DNA of 64,000 bases from Ulva prolifera. Lineage: Eukaryota > Chlorophyta > Ulvophyceae > Ulvales > Ulvaceae. The translations under genes and the position numbers were made by a program. The DNA is taken from positions 3,825,981 through 3,889,980 of the forward strand of contig CM041203.1 in assembly GCA_023078555.1 (NCBI GenBank). The letters run 5' to 3'. The notes under the pieces were generated by a model, which worked only from the letters and a program-made list of their open reading frames with translations, did no database searches and was not told the origin of the DNA. How positions within the stretch are numbered: position 1 is the first letter of the stretch; every line of letters begins with the position of its first letter. Shown in pieces: positions 48,694 through 60,589 of this stretch.

Positions 48694-50671
48694 ATGGGCG
48701 CTAAAGTATCCAAAGAGGACGTTGTTGCTGTCGCGTCAGCTCCAATCGACTACAACCCTCCACTCGGACCCCCCAACCCTGTGCGCACTCTTGCGCAACA
48801 GTGTGCTGGTTGCTACACGCCTTGACCGACATCCACATACAACTTCCTCGCTCAGGTCGCCAGCCATATCGATACTGTGACGGCTGATGTTTCAAATGAA
48901 AGCGCTGCCTGCATCCGCCTTTAGTTCCTGTCATGATTGCCACAACAGGATCTGGCGCCGCAGTTGTCCATGGTGGCAAGCTACTGATTCAGATCACGGT
49001 GACACTGATGCAGGAGAACCCTGTCGTGTATTTTGAAGTGCAGCTTGGCCGTTACGCAGGTATGGCGAGCTGCCTTGTCTGTGAGTCTATGCCTGCGACA
49101 AGTGTTGTCGTGAGGGCCACGAACATCCACTTCTACCACTGTCACCGGAGAAGGTTGTTCATACGTAAGCAAAGTGACACGAATGCAGATGCTGTGCCCT
49201 TGGGGCGCATCACTGTGGAGCTCAAAGCAGATGTGACACCCAAGACAGCAGAGAACTTCCTGCAGCTTGCCCAGGCAGAGCCTGGCAGCGGCTTTGCTCT
49301 GTCTCGATTCCACCGCATTATTCCAAACTTTATGTGCCAGGTCTGATTTTTTAGATGAACTTTGCTTCATTGCTCCATCTGATCACCAAGCCTACCATGC
49401 TGACGTACCCATCGTAGCATATCCGAGCATGTCCGGCTCAATCCGGTACATCACAGTATTGTGCCAACGTAGTGTGACTATGGAACTTTGCAGGGGGGTG
49501 ACTTTACAAATGACAATGGGACCGGTGCGTTCCAGCCTGAATGCGGCATCATGTGCTGGCTAGGGAATGTGCATGCTACCATCATCGAGACCTTGTGGCG
49601 AGCAACATGCAGACATTTGTGGTCAACATATCCTGCATATGTACCGTCCATGTGTCGCACGCACCGCTGGTGTTCTCACCTGTAATCGAAAAGCCGGGCA
49701 AAGCATATGGAGCTCAGGGCCTCAGTGGCTGCAGGTGGGCGCAGCATCTACGGCAACAAGTTCCCTGATGAGAACTTTCAATTGCAGCACCTGGGCCCGG
49801 TATGCCTGCCTCGCAAGCTGTATGCACCTAGCTTGCACGCCTGCAGGTCAAGGCTCACCATGTGCACGCTGGACAACTGCGTCCCGCCTGCGGACAAGGT
49901 GACCATGCATCAGTGTAGCGACAGACCGCGCGCTGGTGTGATGTGCCTCATGGTCACAGGGCAGCGTGTGTGCAGGGAGTCCTCAGTATGGCCAATGCTG
50001 GCCCGAACACAAACGGTTCGCAGTTCTTTCTCTGCACTGCGCAGACACCGTGGCTGGATGGCCGGCATGTGGTCTTTGGGCAGGTGTGGTGTACCCATGT
50101 GTGCATGGCATGTCCTCACATGCACCATGCTTTGCAGCCACACTTGATTACCTTTACAGCGGGCCATGTCTGTGGCTTGCCTCGCCTGGTTGCTCTGCAC
50201 CGAATCAGTCCAAGCATGATCTCTGTGACCAGCAGAGTGTGGCGTAGTCGATCTGATGTACTGTCAGTGGCAAATCACCTGTCACTTCAGCGGGGATGCA
50301 AATGTGGAGGTGATCGCGACGTCACCAGTGCTGCATCCACATTTGCACACACCCGGTTTTGCGTTTGCATATGTTTCTTAACCGTGATCACGCAAACCAG
50401 ACAGTGGCAGAGGTTGACCACGATTTGTGATCTGTGCGGTTACAGTTAGCTGCCAGGCAGTCCAGAGGTTGACCAAGATTTGTGTCAATTTGATTTTCCG
50501 TTGCAGGTGATTGATGGGTTCCAGGTCGTAAAGGCAATGGAGGCGGTGGGATCCTCAAGCGGTGATACCGCCTTCGATGTCATCATTGCACATTGTGGCA
50601 AGGCTGATGGTGCTGGTACGGAGTCGCACTGTCTGACCTTGTTTGCCGTGCTTCAGGCCAGCCTGAGCTAG
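48694..50671 (+). CDS. Cyclophilin-type peptidyl-prolyl isomerase with myristoylation-like N-terminus
   Basis: A peptidyl-prolyl cis-trans isomerase. Seven exons close in phase (48694-48780, 49014-49059, 49189-49340, 49494-49524, 49735-49799, 49976-50083, 50507-50671), 217 residues. After a 40-residue N-terminal part the single cyclophilin domain has all signature parts: [35 protein letters not shown] with the catalytic Arg, [32 protein letters not shown], and [15 protein letters not shown] with the Trp that permits cyclosporin binding, then [19 protein letters not shown]. The protein starts [11 protein letters not shown], which fits the N-myristoylation pattern (Gly2, Ser6, Lys7), suggesting a membrane-attached isoform. 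The C-terminus runs ~20 residues past the fold ([13 protein letters not shown] onward). Confidence 0.95.
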
Positions 50672-51400
50672 TATGAATCATACCTGTTGAACACCACAGC
50701 TGCGTCAAAGCCTTGAATGGCGTCTTTTTGACAACATGTGTCAAACCTGTGGTAGATGCTTAAAGACTCACATGTCCTGTCCATGTCTACACAGAACATG
50801 CAGGCACCAGGATGGAGTACACGTACATATATAGAAAAGTAATTGTCGGAGTCATTGTCAATGCTCTCTGTCTGTCTTAGGTTCTTGGGTCTACATCCCC
50901 ACTGTGGCACACCTTCACAATGTGGTTTTATGGTGAACTACATGCCATGCACCCCAAGGATTACGGTGTACTGTGTTCACAGTGGTCTTTGTTTATGCAG
51001 TCACAGCCTCGGCATCGATTGGATCTGGCCCTAGTCCCCGGTCCGTCCGCCCGTCTGCACAGAAGAGCCGAAGCCAAGCTCACGCGCACCTGCGAACGAC
51101 CTTTGTTGGCAAGGCAGTTACACGGAACGCAGCTCGTGCTTGCATCCGCACCGGGTGTGGTCAAGCTGCCCGCATCAAGCGGGTTTGAGTGCAGCTTGGC
51201 TCATGTGCAGCAGTGGGCTGCTACCTCAAGTATCTTGATTGTAAACGGCAGCTTGCTGGACGGGGAAGATTCTGACACACTGCGTATACATTGCTCGCCG
51301 CGATTGCAGCAAGGTGCTGATGTAAAGTCTCCGCATATGTTACATTGATGCTGTATAGGTTACTGGTCGCGTTGCATAATTCTTCAGATTGCAGAAGCAG
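50672..51400. other. Intergenic between convergent genes, with a doubtful ORF
   Basis: The 3' UTRs of the cyclophilin and ferredoxin genes lie here. A plus-strand frame from an ATG at 50995 to a stop at 51348 (118 codons, MQSQPRHRLDLALVPGPSAR) has no recognisable family and no conserved motif. I do not call it a gene, though a short unspliced protein cannot be excluded. Confidence 0.3.
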
Positions 51401-52163
51401 CTAATGAGGCTTGGGCCGGTGTCCATCCACTGCAAAGTTTCTTGTAGCATCCGGTATCCTCATGACAATGCCGTCCAATTCAGGTTGAGCAATGACTTGG
51501 CACCCCAATCGAGACCTGCAGTGCGGACATCTGTGTATCAGCTGTGTAGCTCAGTATGTTCGTGTCTGCGTGTGTGACCTTGCATGAGAGCATCAGATTG
51601 CGCACGTTGGAGTGAGGCCAAAAGCCAAATCAAGCATGTCGTTCTCATCGTCATCTGCCTCTGGAAGTTTATCAAAGTAGTTTTGGTCTGGGATGACAAC
51701 GTGGCAAGTTGAGCATGCCAGAGATCCTTCACACGCCCCCTCCAGGTCTACGTCTTCCCTATGTGCAACGCTCAGCATATTTTCCCCTACACTTGCTTGA
51801 ACATGATATTCGCTCCCATCACGGTCGATAAAAGTGACTGATATCCTGCACGAGGGCGATGTGAAAAATTGGCGTGCCATTCACACAACAGTTGTCTATC
51901 GTCCGGACGGATCGGTGGGAGTCTCCTGAGAGCCGTTCGCACTTTTGAGCATCTTCTGCGACGTCTGACCTGTGTAGACAAAATGCTAAACTGTGTATCA
52001 AGTTGCGGGACGTGCTGAGCTGCGACTGTAGACGAGCACGGGACAGACACTCCCGTTCACCCTGTTGCGCCGTTCCGCGCATGAGCGTATTTCCTGCTTT
52101 GGAAAATTCATTGTGCGTATGCTGTAGGCACCGTAACACCCCACGACATGCTGCTCGCGACAT
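51401..52163 (-). CDS. Mitochondrial-type [2Fe-2S] ferredoxin (adrenodoxin family)
   Basis: An electron carrier for mitochondrial iron-sulfur cluster assembly and related steps. Three exons close in phase: 51970-52163, 51606-51845 and 51401-51515, 182 residues. The first ~65 residues (MSRAACRGVLRCLQHTHNEF, Arg/Ser-rich, few acidic) form a mitochondrial presequence. The domain follows with ISVTFIDRDGSEYHVQASVG, then DLEGACEGSLACSTCHVVI, which holds three cluster ligands, and SRLGCQVIAQPELDGIVMRI with the fourth Cys. The ending ATRNFAVDGHRPKPH is characteristic of plant and algal mitochondrial ferredoxins. The acidic EADDDENDMLDLAFG helix is the docking site for adrenodoxin reductase in this family. 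It is divergent from RPB7. Confidence 0.96.
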
Positions 52164-52707
52164 CGATGCCGAGCGTGCTGATGCCCTTGAATTGTGGAGC
52201 TGTGATCACGTGCAGGGAAAGTTACGAATCTAGCATATGTGCACGCGTTGCAGGGCCCGTAAGTCTTGTGGAATATATTGATGTCCTTGGAGTGAGCCAT
52301 CCTTTGGGGGCCCCCGCTCGTAGCGATGGCCGACCTGGTGGTGCCTTCAAAATCACCTGTAGACATTCTCCTGCAACTTGAGTATCGCAGGCGCGTTTGG
52401 CATCGTCTGCAATTGCTCAATGCGTGCGTCTCTGGGAATTTGGAGCTGTCTTGGACGCAGCATGCAGCCACTCTGGCATCTTCTCTCATCTCGCAGCGAC
52501 TCGCATCTTTTGTGTTTCGAGAGAGATCCGAGGTGACAGAGCGGCGATCACAAACACATTCTGCCAGTCACAGCCGACTTTCACGTTTAACCTCTGTGAA
52601 TCTCTGATATACGGCTGTGTCGGTACCTGTGAACTGGAATTCTGCTGTTACAGTTCCTGTCCAGGCCGTCCGCCGCACGTCACCTTCGGTGTATACACAC
52701 ACTTTGC
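52164..52707. promoter_or_regulatory. Divergent intergenic region
   Basis: About 540 bp between the ferredoxin and RPB7 starts. Frames on both strands are short and match nothing. It should hold both promoters. Confidence 0.4.
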
Positions 52708-53692
52708 ATGTTCTATCTGGTTGATCTCACAAGACAGGTCGATGTGGAGCCGAAAATGTTTGGCCCTCGGCTAGAAGACAGCATTAAACAGAAGGTCACA
52801 ACAGAGGTGTGCCACCATACCAGATCTGTCAACAAAATACTTCAACTTTGAAGTCTGCAACCACCGCCACCTACTACCCAACGCTTCATTTGCAGAGATC
52901 AAGACCATTTCTGACAGAAGTTTGCATGTAGGTGTCAGGAACAGTGGATGCCTCCGTTGGGTACATTCTGGCGGTAAAGAATGTGACAATTCTGGGCAAG
53001 GTGTGTGACGCCAAAGCTTCCATTCAAGGAATGGAGTCGATTGGATCAGCAATCGTCCAGTGCACCAAGGAGGTAGGTCTTGCTGACATCGTCTCTACTG
53101 CAGGGCCTCATCAGATCAGATGGATCCGGCCTTGCCACATTCAATGTACAGTACCAATGCATTAGCATTCGCTTATGGCCTGAAGAAGTCGTAGACGCTG
53201 AGGTCGAGCAGACAACATGCTACGGAATCCGCTGCCGCGTGGGTCCATTTCGAATTTTCGTCTCAGAAAAGGTTCGACCCATGCTTGCTGTCCTTACAAT
53301 TGTCATCCTTGTGATTGTTGTATCGTGGCCCCTTATGAACTGTCCAGATCTCACCAGGGTGGCGAAATCCGCATTCACGACAAGGCAATGCCAAGATGTG
53401 CACTTTCGCTTGTGCAGAATATGCCAGAAGATTTTGTGCTACGGAACATCAATGGCCATGACCTCTGGGTTTCGGAAGGAGAGAAAGACAGTGTCGAGAT
53501 CAAGGAACACTCGCATGTCAGGATTCGAATCGCAAACATCCAGCTGCAACCAGAGAAACTGGTTTGTCCCTCTGACTAAATGCTATCACATTCAGGTTTG
53601 CAGATATCATGACAACACAATGACATTGAGGTTCTGTTCAGGGTGGTGTTGCCACAATGCAAGGACACTATCTGGGCGTCCTAGCAATCTAG
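52708..53692 (+). CDS. RPB7: RNA polymerase II subunit RPB7
   Basis: The stalk subunit of RNA polymerase II that pairs with RPB4 and contacts nascent RNA. Five exons close in phase: 52708-52806, 52932-53000, 53104-53271, 53418-53561 and 53642-53692, 176 residues, the typical length. The N-terminal tip domain reads MFYLVDLTRQVDVEPKMFGP, and the linker carries NVTILGKGLIRSDGSGLATF. The S1/OB domain is RVGPFRIFVSEKNMPEDFVL, VSEGEKDSVEIKEHSHVRIR, and the final GGVATMQGHYLGVLAI. The VGPxxIFVSxxxMP core and the ending fit RPB7; the plant paralogues in Pol IV/V and RPC25 of Pol III are the alternatives. It is convergent with PLAA. Confidence 0.92.
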
Positions 53693-53938
53693 TAGTCACC
53701 ACTGTGTTCATCACAGCCCGCACAAGAACGTGCGCGGTCTCAACTCTGAGCAGTGCAACTCCAGGATGAAGCTGCGCCTGCTCCGCAGAGGCAATTGTCC
53801 AACTCTACAATTGTTGCTGAGCCACAGCAACAATGTACGAAGACCATGTCCTTGATGGGCATCCCGGATAATGTCTGGGATTTGACTAACAGATGAAAAC
53901 ATACAAATAAGATGGAATTGTAATCAGTGCCTGCCAAA

Positions 53939-56900
53939 TCAGGATTTAAACACTGCCAGTGCATCTCCGACTACAGACTTCAGTCTGTCACTCTTCTCAG
54001 TGCCGCTTGATAGCCCTTTCAAAAGGTCTGGTAGTTCCAGACTGACACCCATCTGAACAGCTTCTTTGTCTCCAACTGCAACCGTGGTACAAGCCAGCAC
54101 CCCCCTAAACAACGAGTCTTCTTCTGTGCTTGGTGTCGTCATCAGAAGCTGTAAGCACCCATCATGTCACATGTGACGGCCTGTCAGGGTCGCAAGCTAG
54201 ATGTGAGCAGATCGGCATAGATCACAAGAATCAGCAGTGCAGCAGTAGAAAACATACCTGATGCAGTTGCGACAGAATTTGCACACGGACACCGTCCTCA
54301 TCGCGGCAGTCACCAACATGGACAGCAACACTCAAGTTCAAGAGTGCAGTTGCATGTGCGACCCGAAAAGGCTTACTGTCTGTCCCTGATACTGAAGCCA
54401 GGCCATGCAACAGGTTTTGAGAGTGCGATATGATCCAGTCCCGCAAAGCTGCATTTAGGAAGCAATTGCACCCCAGTCGTATTGCCACTATGCGGCTGGC
54501 AGTGGCTTTTGTCGCGACACCACGTGCAATCATGCCGCCCAGTCCATCATTGGTTGGCTCCAGCGGCCCTGCATCTGCGGCCAGCAGCCTCGCTGTCCCA
54601 GAACTGAGAACTAAAAGCCTGAAGATATCCAGCACTGGAAATAGCTGATCACCTGGCCATTTCGCGAGCTTGCCAAGCGTCCCAATGACCTGTGCCAGGG
54701 CGCCGCACCCAGTGGTAGCAATCTGTAGTATGAAGCTGGTTCAGTAATCCTTCGGGTAGTGGTCGTGCAGCATGCTGACAACCAATGTGCATACGTTTCC
54801 AACCATTCTCATTAATAGACGAAAGGAATCGTGTGCGCAGGCCAACACCACATGAGCATATTGTGGGGACATCAGACAAAAACGGAGCGCAGACTTGATG
54901 AAACGGACTGCTACAATGTCTTCAAGCGCTCCTCCTTGAGCCAGCTCCTCCGCTGACAATGCATGGACTCCTTGAACATCAGGCGAAAGCTCCCGGAGCT
55001 TTGCCAGAACTTTACTACCATCTGGTACTGCTTCGAATCCTTGATAGTGCTGGTGCGGTGCAAATGAGAGGCCGGGCGGACTGGGCACACTTTGACGGGA
55101 GGGGTTTGTCATGGCCTCATCGGGCACATAGGCGCCACCACCAGTGAATGGGTCGGGATTGCCAGCGTGGCTGATGGGGCCAGCTGTATCACCAGATGGG
55201 ACGTATGCCCCCGCTCCAGTGAGTGGATCCGCCACTGCCATTGGCTGTTCTTGCGCTGCATGCACAAGCTTCCTCTCATGTACAACACAAAAACACGCAT
55301 AGGTTGGTTCAAAAATGCTGCTGTTCCGCTTTCACATCGTTGTCCCACCTGATGGATTTGCAAGCAACACATTCAAATGCAGGAGCTGAGAGCGGAAAGC
55401 ACGTATTGCATAGGTGGTTCCTTGTTCACGACTACGCAATAAGTGGTGCACTGCGTGACCGTCAACTGGCCAATGCTTGCCATTGGCCGAGGCATACTCA
55501 CGTGGGCGGAGGAGCGCACATGACTTGCCAGTGTTCTCATTGATGAAGTCGACAACTTGCTCCAGATACGAATCAGGGAGGCCGTGGGTCATGAGGAAGC
55601 GCTCTGCGACATCATAGGGGTCCTCTCCATTGTCCATGGGCAGCTTCAAGGCCGGAGCTCCTTCAGCTGCGTCGACATCAAACACAAAATCCCACTCTTT
55701 GCCATTGTGCCACTACATAAATGTTCCCAGCTGAGATATGAATGCGCTCACAGCTGATTATACATCGCAGAGCGACAAAAAAAACGTCTGCAAACAGGTA
55801 CCGGAACATGCGGTTATCCTGCTATGAAAACAGTTGTTGGCGCAAGTACCTTTTTCGGGACGTTCATCGTGTCTTCCGGTCGGTCCATGACTTCACCCAG
55901 CACAGTCCACTCGTTCCCATCAGCAGACCAGACATACGCCATTAATGTACCGTTTGTCTCCCGCACAATCATGCTGGCATTATCTTCAGCTCCAGGCATA
56001 AGTAGAGCACTTGGTGGTCTGATTTTATCCTCCGGGATCCCAGCTGCAATCACAGCAGGAATGAACTTTTCTGATACAATGCACATAGTCAGAGGCCTTC
56101 GGACTCGGGCGTCATGTGTCAAGATGGGCAAACAAAAGGTCTGTGAGCACCTGTTCCCTGTGTGGGGGCATTCTCCGCAGCATGTGCAGCAACTTCAGCT
56201 TCAAAAGCTGCGTGCATGCTGTCTGGGCCTTGTCTGATCTCATCCGAGGAGAAGACATAAGCTTTTGAATCGGACACGCCTGCTACAGCATCGCCAGATG
56301 GCAGGAATGCTACGCTCCAGACACAACCCGAAAAGGCTATTGTCTGCAAGCACGATCCTGCCATGCTCCAGATCTTCATTGACTTGTCTTCTGAGCCTGC
56401 AGTTGACTGTGCCTGAGACAGTCTACGATCAATTCTCGCGGGATGATAAGTACTGCAGAGTGCGGAATGTACCATAGGAATGCAAGAATTTTTGCCCTCG
56501 GTGGGTGGCTGAGATTCTGCAGGCTGTTGATTGCCGCTACAAGTTTCTTACACATTCATGACTACACTAAGAAGCGCAACACACGTAGTCAGTGCAAAAG
56601 ACTACGCACCAGAACAGTAGAAAGAAGCGCACCAGAAGCAACACATGACGTCGATGCAGCGCATGAGTAAACCAGTGACTTATGACCAGTGAAAACTGTT
56701 ATGCACTGTCCAGTGGGGGCCCACAAGCGCAATGTTGCATCATGCGAGGCCGACAAAAATCCTTTGCCTGGTACCTCACAAAGTGCTCGAACGGAATCTG
56801 TGTGACCTTTGAACGTCGCGTCCACAACATTTCCGGACCACTTCTTGATTGTCTTGTCTCCAGAACCTGACCGACAGCCGAGCTCACGTCACCCTGAAAC

Positions 56901-57630
56901 TGCATCAACAACACTGGGCGGGCAGATGCCTAAAGGCCTGACGACATGGAAAGCTGTTGGCACACCAGTCAGAAACTCGCCACCGGAGAGTACGCATATG
57001 CATAAGATGGGGGCATCATGCTCCTTTTGAGAGAATACGGCCTTGCCTCCCTTCCACATCTTCAATTGTGCATCCATGCCTCCCGAAACAATCTCACCAC
57101 TAGGGAGAACGCCCACAGCATTGACCTGAAGCTCGTGACCCTTCAGCTGTTGTGCGATTGAGCATTCTTCAACGTCCCACACATTGACTGTGGTGTCTTG
57201 ACTCCCAGAAACCAGACCAAGGCCAGGAACAATTGGGCTTGTCCCTGGAGGTATGGCAGCAACGGCAACCACAAATCCAGAGTGTCCTATCTGCACATGC
57301 GCACTGTCTGCTAATGTCAGAGCGGTTGCTCTGAGAGCTCTGTTTGCATACAGCAATCTGTACATGCCCGCAGCTCCGGAACGTACCAAATTTGCCTTCT
57401 CTTCTATAGACATGCCGTCATCCTCCCAGACTTTGACAATCTTGTCGCGTGAAGCAGTGAAAATGATGGTGTGTCGATCCTGCGCCACTGCGACAGAACG
57501 TACCTACATGGTATTCACAGATCACAGACCATGCAATCCTACATTATTTAAGAAATTCATGTGCTCAGAGGCTTACGTCTTCGCCATGGCCTTTTAGCAC
57601 TCGCCGCAGCTTGAATTCGTTTGATTCCAT
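53939..57630 (-). CDS. PLAA: PLAA/UFD3/DOA1 (WD40-PFU-PUL)
   Basis: A Cdc48/p97 cofactor that binds ubiquitin and helps keep or recycle ubiquitylated proteins. It starts at 57630 (MESNEFKLRRVLKGHGEDVR). An N-terminal seven-blade WD40 domain spans ~57.6 to 56.2 kb (IIFTASRDKIVKVWEDD, LVSGSQDTTVNVWDVEE, EIVSGGMDAQLKMWKGG, GFLSASHDATLRLWAPTG, GSEDKSMKIWSMAG). The PFU ubiquitin-binding domain follows (IRPPSALLMPGAEDNASMIV, YVWSADGNEWTVLGEV), then LPMDNGEDPYDVAERFLMTH. A linker has two DPxTGxGAYVP repeats, as in other PLAA proteins. The C-terminal PUL domain (armadillo-like, binds Cdc48) runs through VLDIFRLLVLSSGTARLLAA to the stop at 53939. All three domains are present and intact. Exon limits were not all fixed. 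Confidence 0.93.
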
Positions 57631-58034
57631 GATGAATCGAGAATGATCACGCAAAACAACGCACGGAACCACAAGATATGTACGCGGTGATACAAACCAA
57701 CTGTAGAGGTACCGTCTGAGGTCCAGCGTGCTGATCCTTGCCAGCGGGTACTAGACCAGTGAATGATCCAGGGCCCTGTCCCGGGCTGTGACCGGCATGT
57801 GTGAATAACTCCTGTAGCCACAAAGCCTCGACTCAGCCTCAACGACAGCTACAGCCGCGCCCACAATCGAGCCGGCGGACGAACCTGCAAGCAGTCAAGC
57901 CGCACGAGAGCAAAGATACGGGGTGCGCTCTGATCACGACGCATGCGGCAGGATACCACGACGCCCCTGTTCGCTGACAGTCTGGCACTGACTGCGTTCC
58001 GGTTGACAGCGTTGCATGATCAGCACCAGTGGTA
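57631..58034. promoter_or_regulatory. Divergent intergenic region
   Basis: About 400 bp between the PLAA and TMEM42-like starts; presumed site of both promoters. No exon or named motif is recognised. Confidence 0.4.
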
Positions 58035-58561
58035 ATGCTGAAGGATCGCCATTACTTGGGTTATATCCTGCTGTCGGTAGTAGCCGGAGCCTGCGGTGGT
58101 ATCAGCGGTGGGATAGCCAAATGGGCTGGACAAATGGCTATGCCGGTGGGCAAGGTCGTCCTGTACCTTTGTGTCGGCGTATGCAACGCAAGTGTGTCGC
58201 CGCTTAACCACTCATCAACTCATAACAAGTGCACCTTGAGTCTTGCATGTAATCATACTTGCTGCGGTACATTGCAAACGATCAGCCCGCTGCAGCTATG
58301 ATAACTCTGTACACAATGGCGTTGGCGCGGCTCTCGTCGGTTCTCGTCACGTCGGTGTCAACCGCAAGCAACGTTCTGGTCACAGGAGGTATCAGCTACA
58401 TCTGCTTCAAAGGGACCCTAGCGTGGACATGGTGGATCGGTGTCTGGTTCACAGTGGCTGGCACTGTGTTCCTCAGTGCAGCCGACATCCCGGAGGCTGC
58501 AGAAGATTCCAGATCATCAGCAGCGGCCAGACAACACAGCAAAAGGACAAAAGCATTGTGA
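58035..58561 (+). CDS. TMEM42: TMEM42-like small EamA membrane protein
   Basis: A small multi-pass membrane protein of the EamA-like TMEM42 group; function unknown. Two exons close in phase: 58035-58191 and 58296-58561, 140 residues (human TMEM42 is slightly longer). Four hydrophobic segments: YILLSVVAGACGGISGGIAK, VVLYLCVGVCNATMITLYTM, LVTSVSTASNVLVTGGISYI and WWIGVWFTVAGTVFLSAAD. The last matches the WWVGISLTLCGLLLL end of TMEM42, and a Ser/Thr-rich TASN motif precedes it as in the family. It has only half the helices of a full DMT transporter and so may dimerise. Its stop (58559-58561) is 8 bp before the next gene's ATG. Confidence 0.8.
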
Positions 58562-58569
58562 ACCAGCAA

Positions 58570-60112
58570 ATGGACGTTTCGCAGGGCTCATGTAGCCCCA
58601 GTGCCCGCATGCATTCGCATGAAAATGCCCCTGCCCCTGCCCACCAGGAACCGCAACCCAGTCCTACCACAAGCAGGGCTGTCCAACGAAGTTCAAACGA
58701 CGATTCACCTGAGAATGCAGCACCATGGACAGCAAACGCCTCAAGGTTTTGCTACATGATGATTGTGGCATATGATGGCACAGACTTTTGTGGATATCAA
58801 CTGCAGCAAGGCACTGGAAGTGCTCGCACTGTTGCAGGGGAGCTGCTGCGCATGCTTTGTACTTTCTTCCAAGTTGATGCTGCATCTCTGAGCTTAAATG
58901 TGCGATCATTGAAAGCAAGCTCACCTGGGGCAAGCAGTAGGCCTGCTGTTAATCTGAATGGTATGCAATAGGAGTTATGGGTTGCGGCAATACAATATGC
59001 TGAATGTGTTTTGCATACGTGCAGAAACAGGTCTGTCAACGTGTCTCATGGTGCAGCATTGATTGCGCACATTGAACCTTCATGCATATTTTCTGTTCAA
59101 CTGCCGCTATACATGCAGGCTTCAGGCCGCACCGATGCTGGGGTTCATGCACATCAACAATTTGTTCAGTTTTTCTTAGATGATCTCATAGATGCTCCAG
59201 AGGAGTTGCCACCACGCTTGAATCGGTTATTGCCTGATGATCTCCGCGTGCGGCGCCTATGCCCAGTGTCTCCGCAGTTTTCTGTGCGCCTGCATGCTAT
59301 TTCGCGGGAATACTGTTACAACATTGCATGGGGGCAAATGTCTGATCCGTTGAAGCGGCGATATCAAGGTTTTGTATTTGGTGATCTGAATGTGCCTGCC
59401 ATGATCGTTGCACTCGAGTCCATGCTAGGCACCCATGACTTCGCTGCTTTCTCAAACTCTAGGCATGATGGTAGCATCACAATTCGGACAATAACAAAGG
59501 CTCGATTGGTGATGCTGGGGGATCAGGAGGCACGTATTGAGGTGCGGAAACTACGCCAATGTGATTCACGATGGGACACCGCTGCATGCTCTGCTGGAGT
59601 CTCCATGAGGCCACGACCGACTGTAATGCAAGACACCAGGACGTGAATGACCTGAATACCTTCTTGTAACGACAGATATTCTGCGCTGTCACAATGGGAG
59701 GCATTACCTGCAGCGCTGGGTCCACCGTGCATGCACTCACCACAACCGGGGTCCGAACATCGCAGCTGTGAATGTGCATTCTTGCCATCTAGTGTGCATG
59801 GCCCAATAACATGAAATTATCTTGACTGTCGATTCACACAGGGAGCTCACAGCATGTGCGTATGGATCAGCAAGAACAGACGTGGTGCAGATTCAAGGAA
59901 ACGGATTTCTGCACAAGATGGTTCGCCACATAGTTGGTGCTGTGATAGCCGTAGGTCGGGGCAAGGTCACACAACAGTACGTACAGAGTTTGCTGAGTGA
60001 GGGAATGTCTCCAGAACTTCAGGCTGGTGGATTCCGCGGTTGGTACGTGGCTGATGCCAGCGGTCTCCACAAGGTCAATGTGGAGTTCCAGGCCGGAGCG
60101 ATGGACATGTAG
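58570..60112 (+). CDS. truA: TruA-family tRNA pseudouridine synthase
   Basis: Isomerises uridine to pseudouridine in the tRNA anticodon stem-loop (positions 38-40 for bacterial TruA; plant and algal members are mostly organellar). Three exons close in phase: 58570-58899, 59119-59541 and 59891-60112, 324 residues. The first ~55 residues are Ser/Pro/Gln-rich without fold. The catalytic domain starts FCYMMIVAYDGTDFCGYQLQ. The signature ASGRTDAGVHAHQQ contains the catalytic Asp, followed by LNRLLPDDLRVRRL, HAISREYCYNIAWG, GTHDFAAFSNS and, near the C-terminus, NGFLHKMVRHIVGAVIAVGR. All conserved positions are intact. The ATG at 58570 is only 8 bp after the upstream stop; later in-frame ATGs (58609, 58756) are possible starts. 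A shared transcript is the notable possibility. Confidence 0.92.
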
Positions 60113-60589
60113 CTAGACAGCGTTTCCAACACAAACAATATGGCGCAACGAACTGGCTAAGAACGCATCGACTAGCTAGGTGAGGCTCACCGTTGGTATG
60201 CTATCAACGGCACTCAATAATATGGAGGGCAGCGCAACTGCAATCAGAGTCCTTGGGTGCACTGATGGGTACATCGCGTATGCATGTCTCCCAGCTTTGA
60301 TCATTGCCCATATGGAATGTTTCAACCCTGCATGATATGCAGGTATAGTAGCTATCAAGCAAGAGGCTAGGTCCTTGAAGTGGCCCTCAACCTGTCGAGG
60401 CCAATTGAGTCAGCTTGAGTGTGCCGTATGCACCTCTGTGATATCAGGCGCATGGTGCCACACATAACGCAAGCAAGTCAGAGTGAGCATTGTACACTGC
60501 ACTTTGTTTCACAGAGAATGCTCTCGCGGTGGAGGGCATTGTCACGACATGTGCATCTACGAGACCAGATCCTGTGATTGCTTTTTGTA

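Noticed and set aside
58035..60112. Bacterial operon or recent bacterial transfer for the TMEM42-TruA pair
   Set aside because: Both genes contain phase-consistent introns with the same donor style as neighbours, and TMEM42 is a eukaryotic family.
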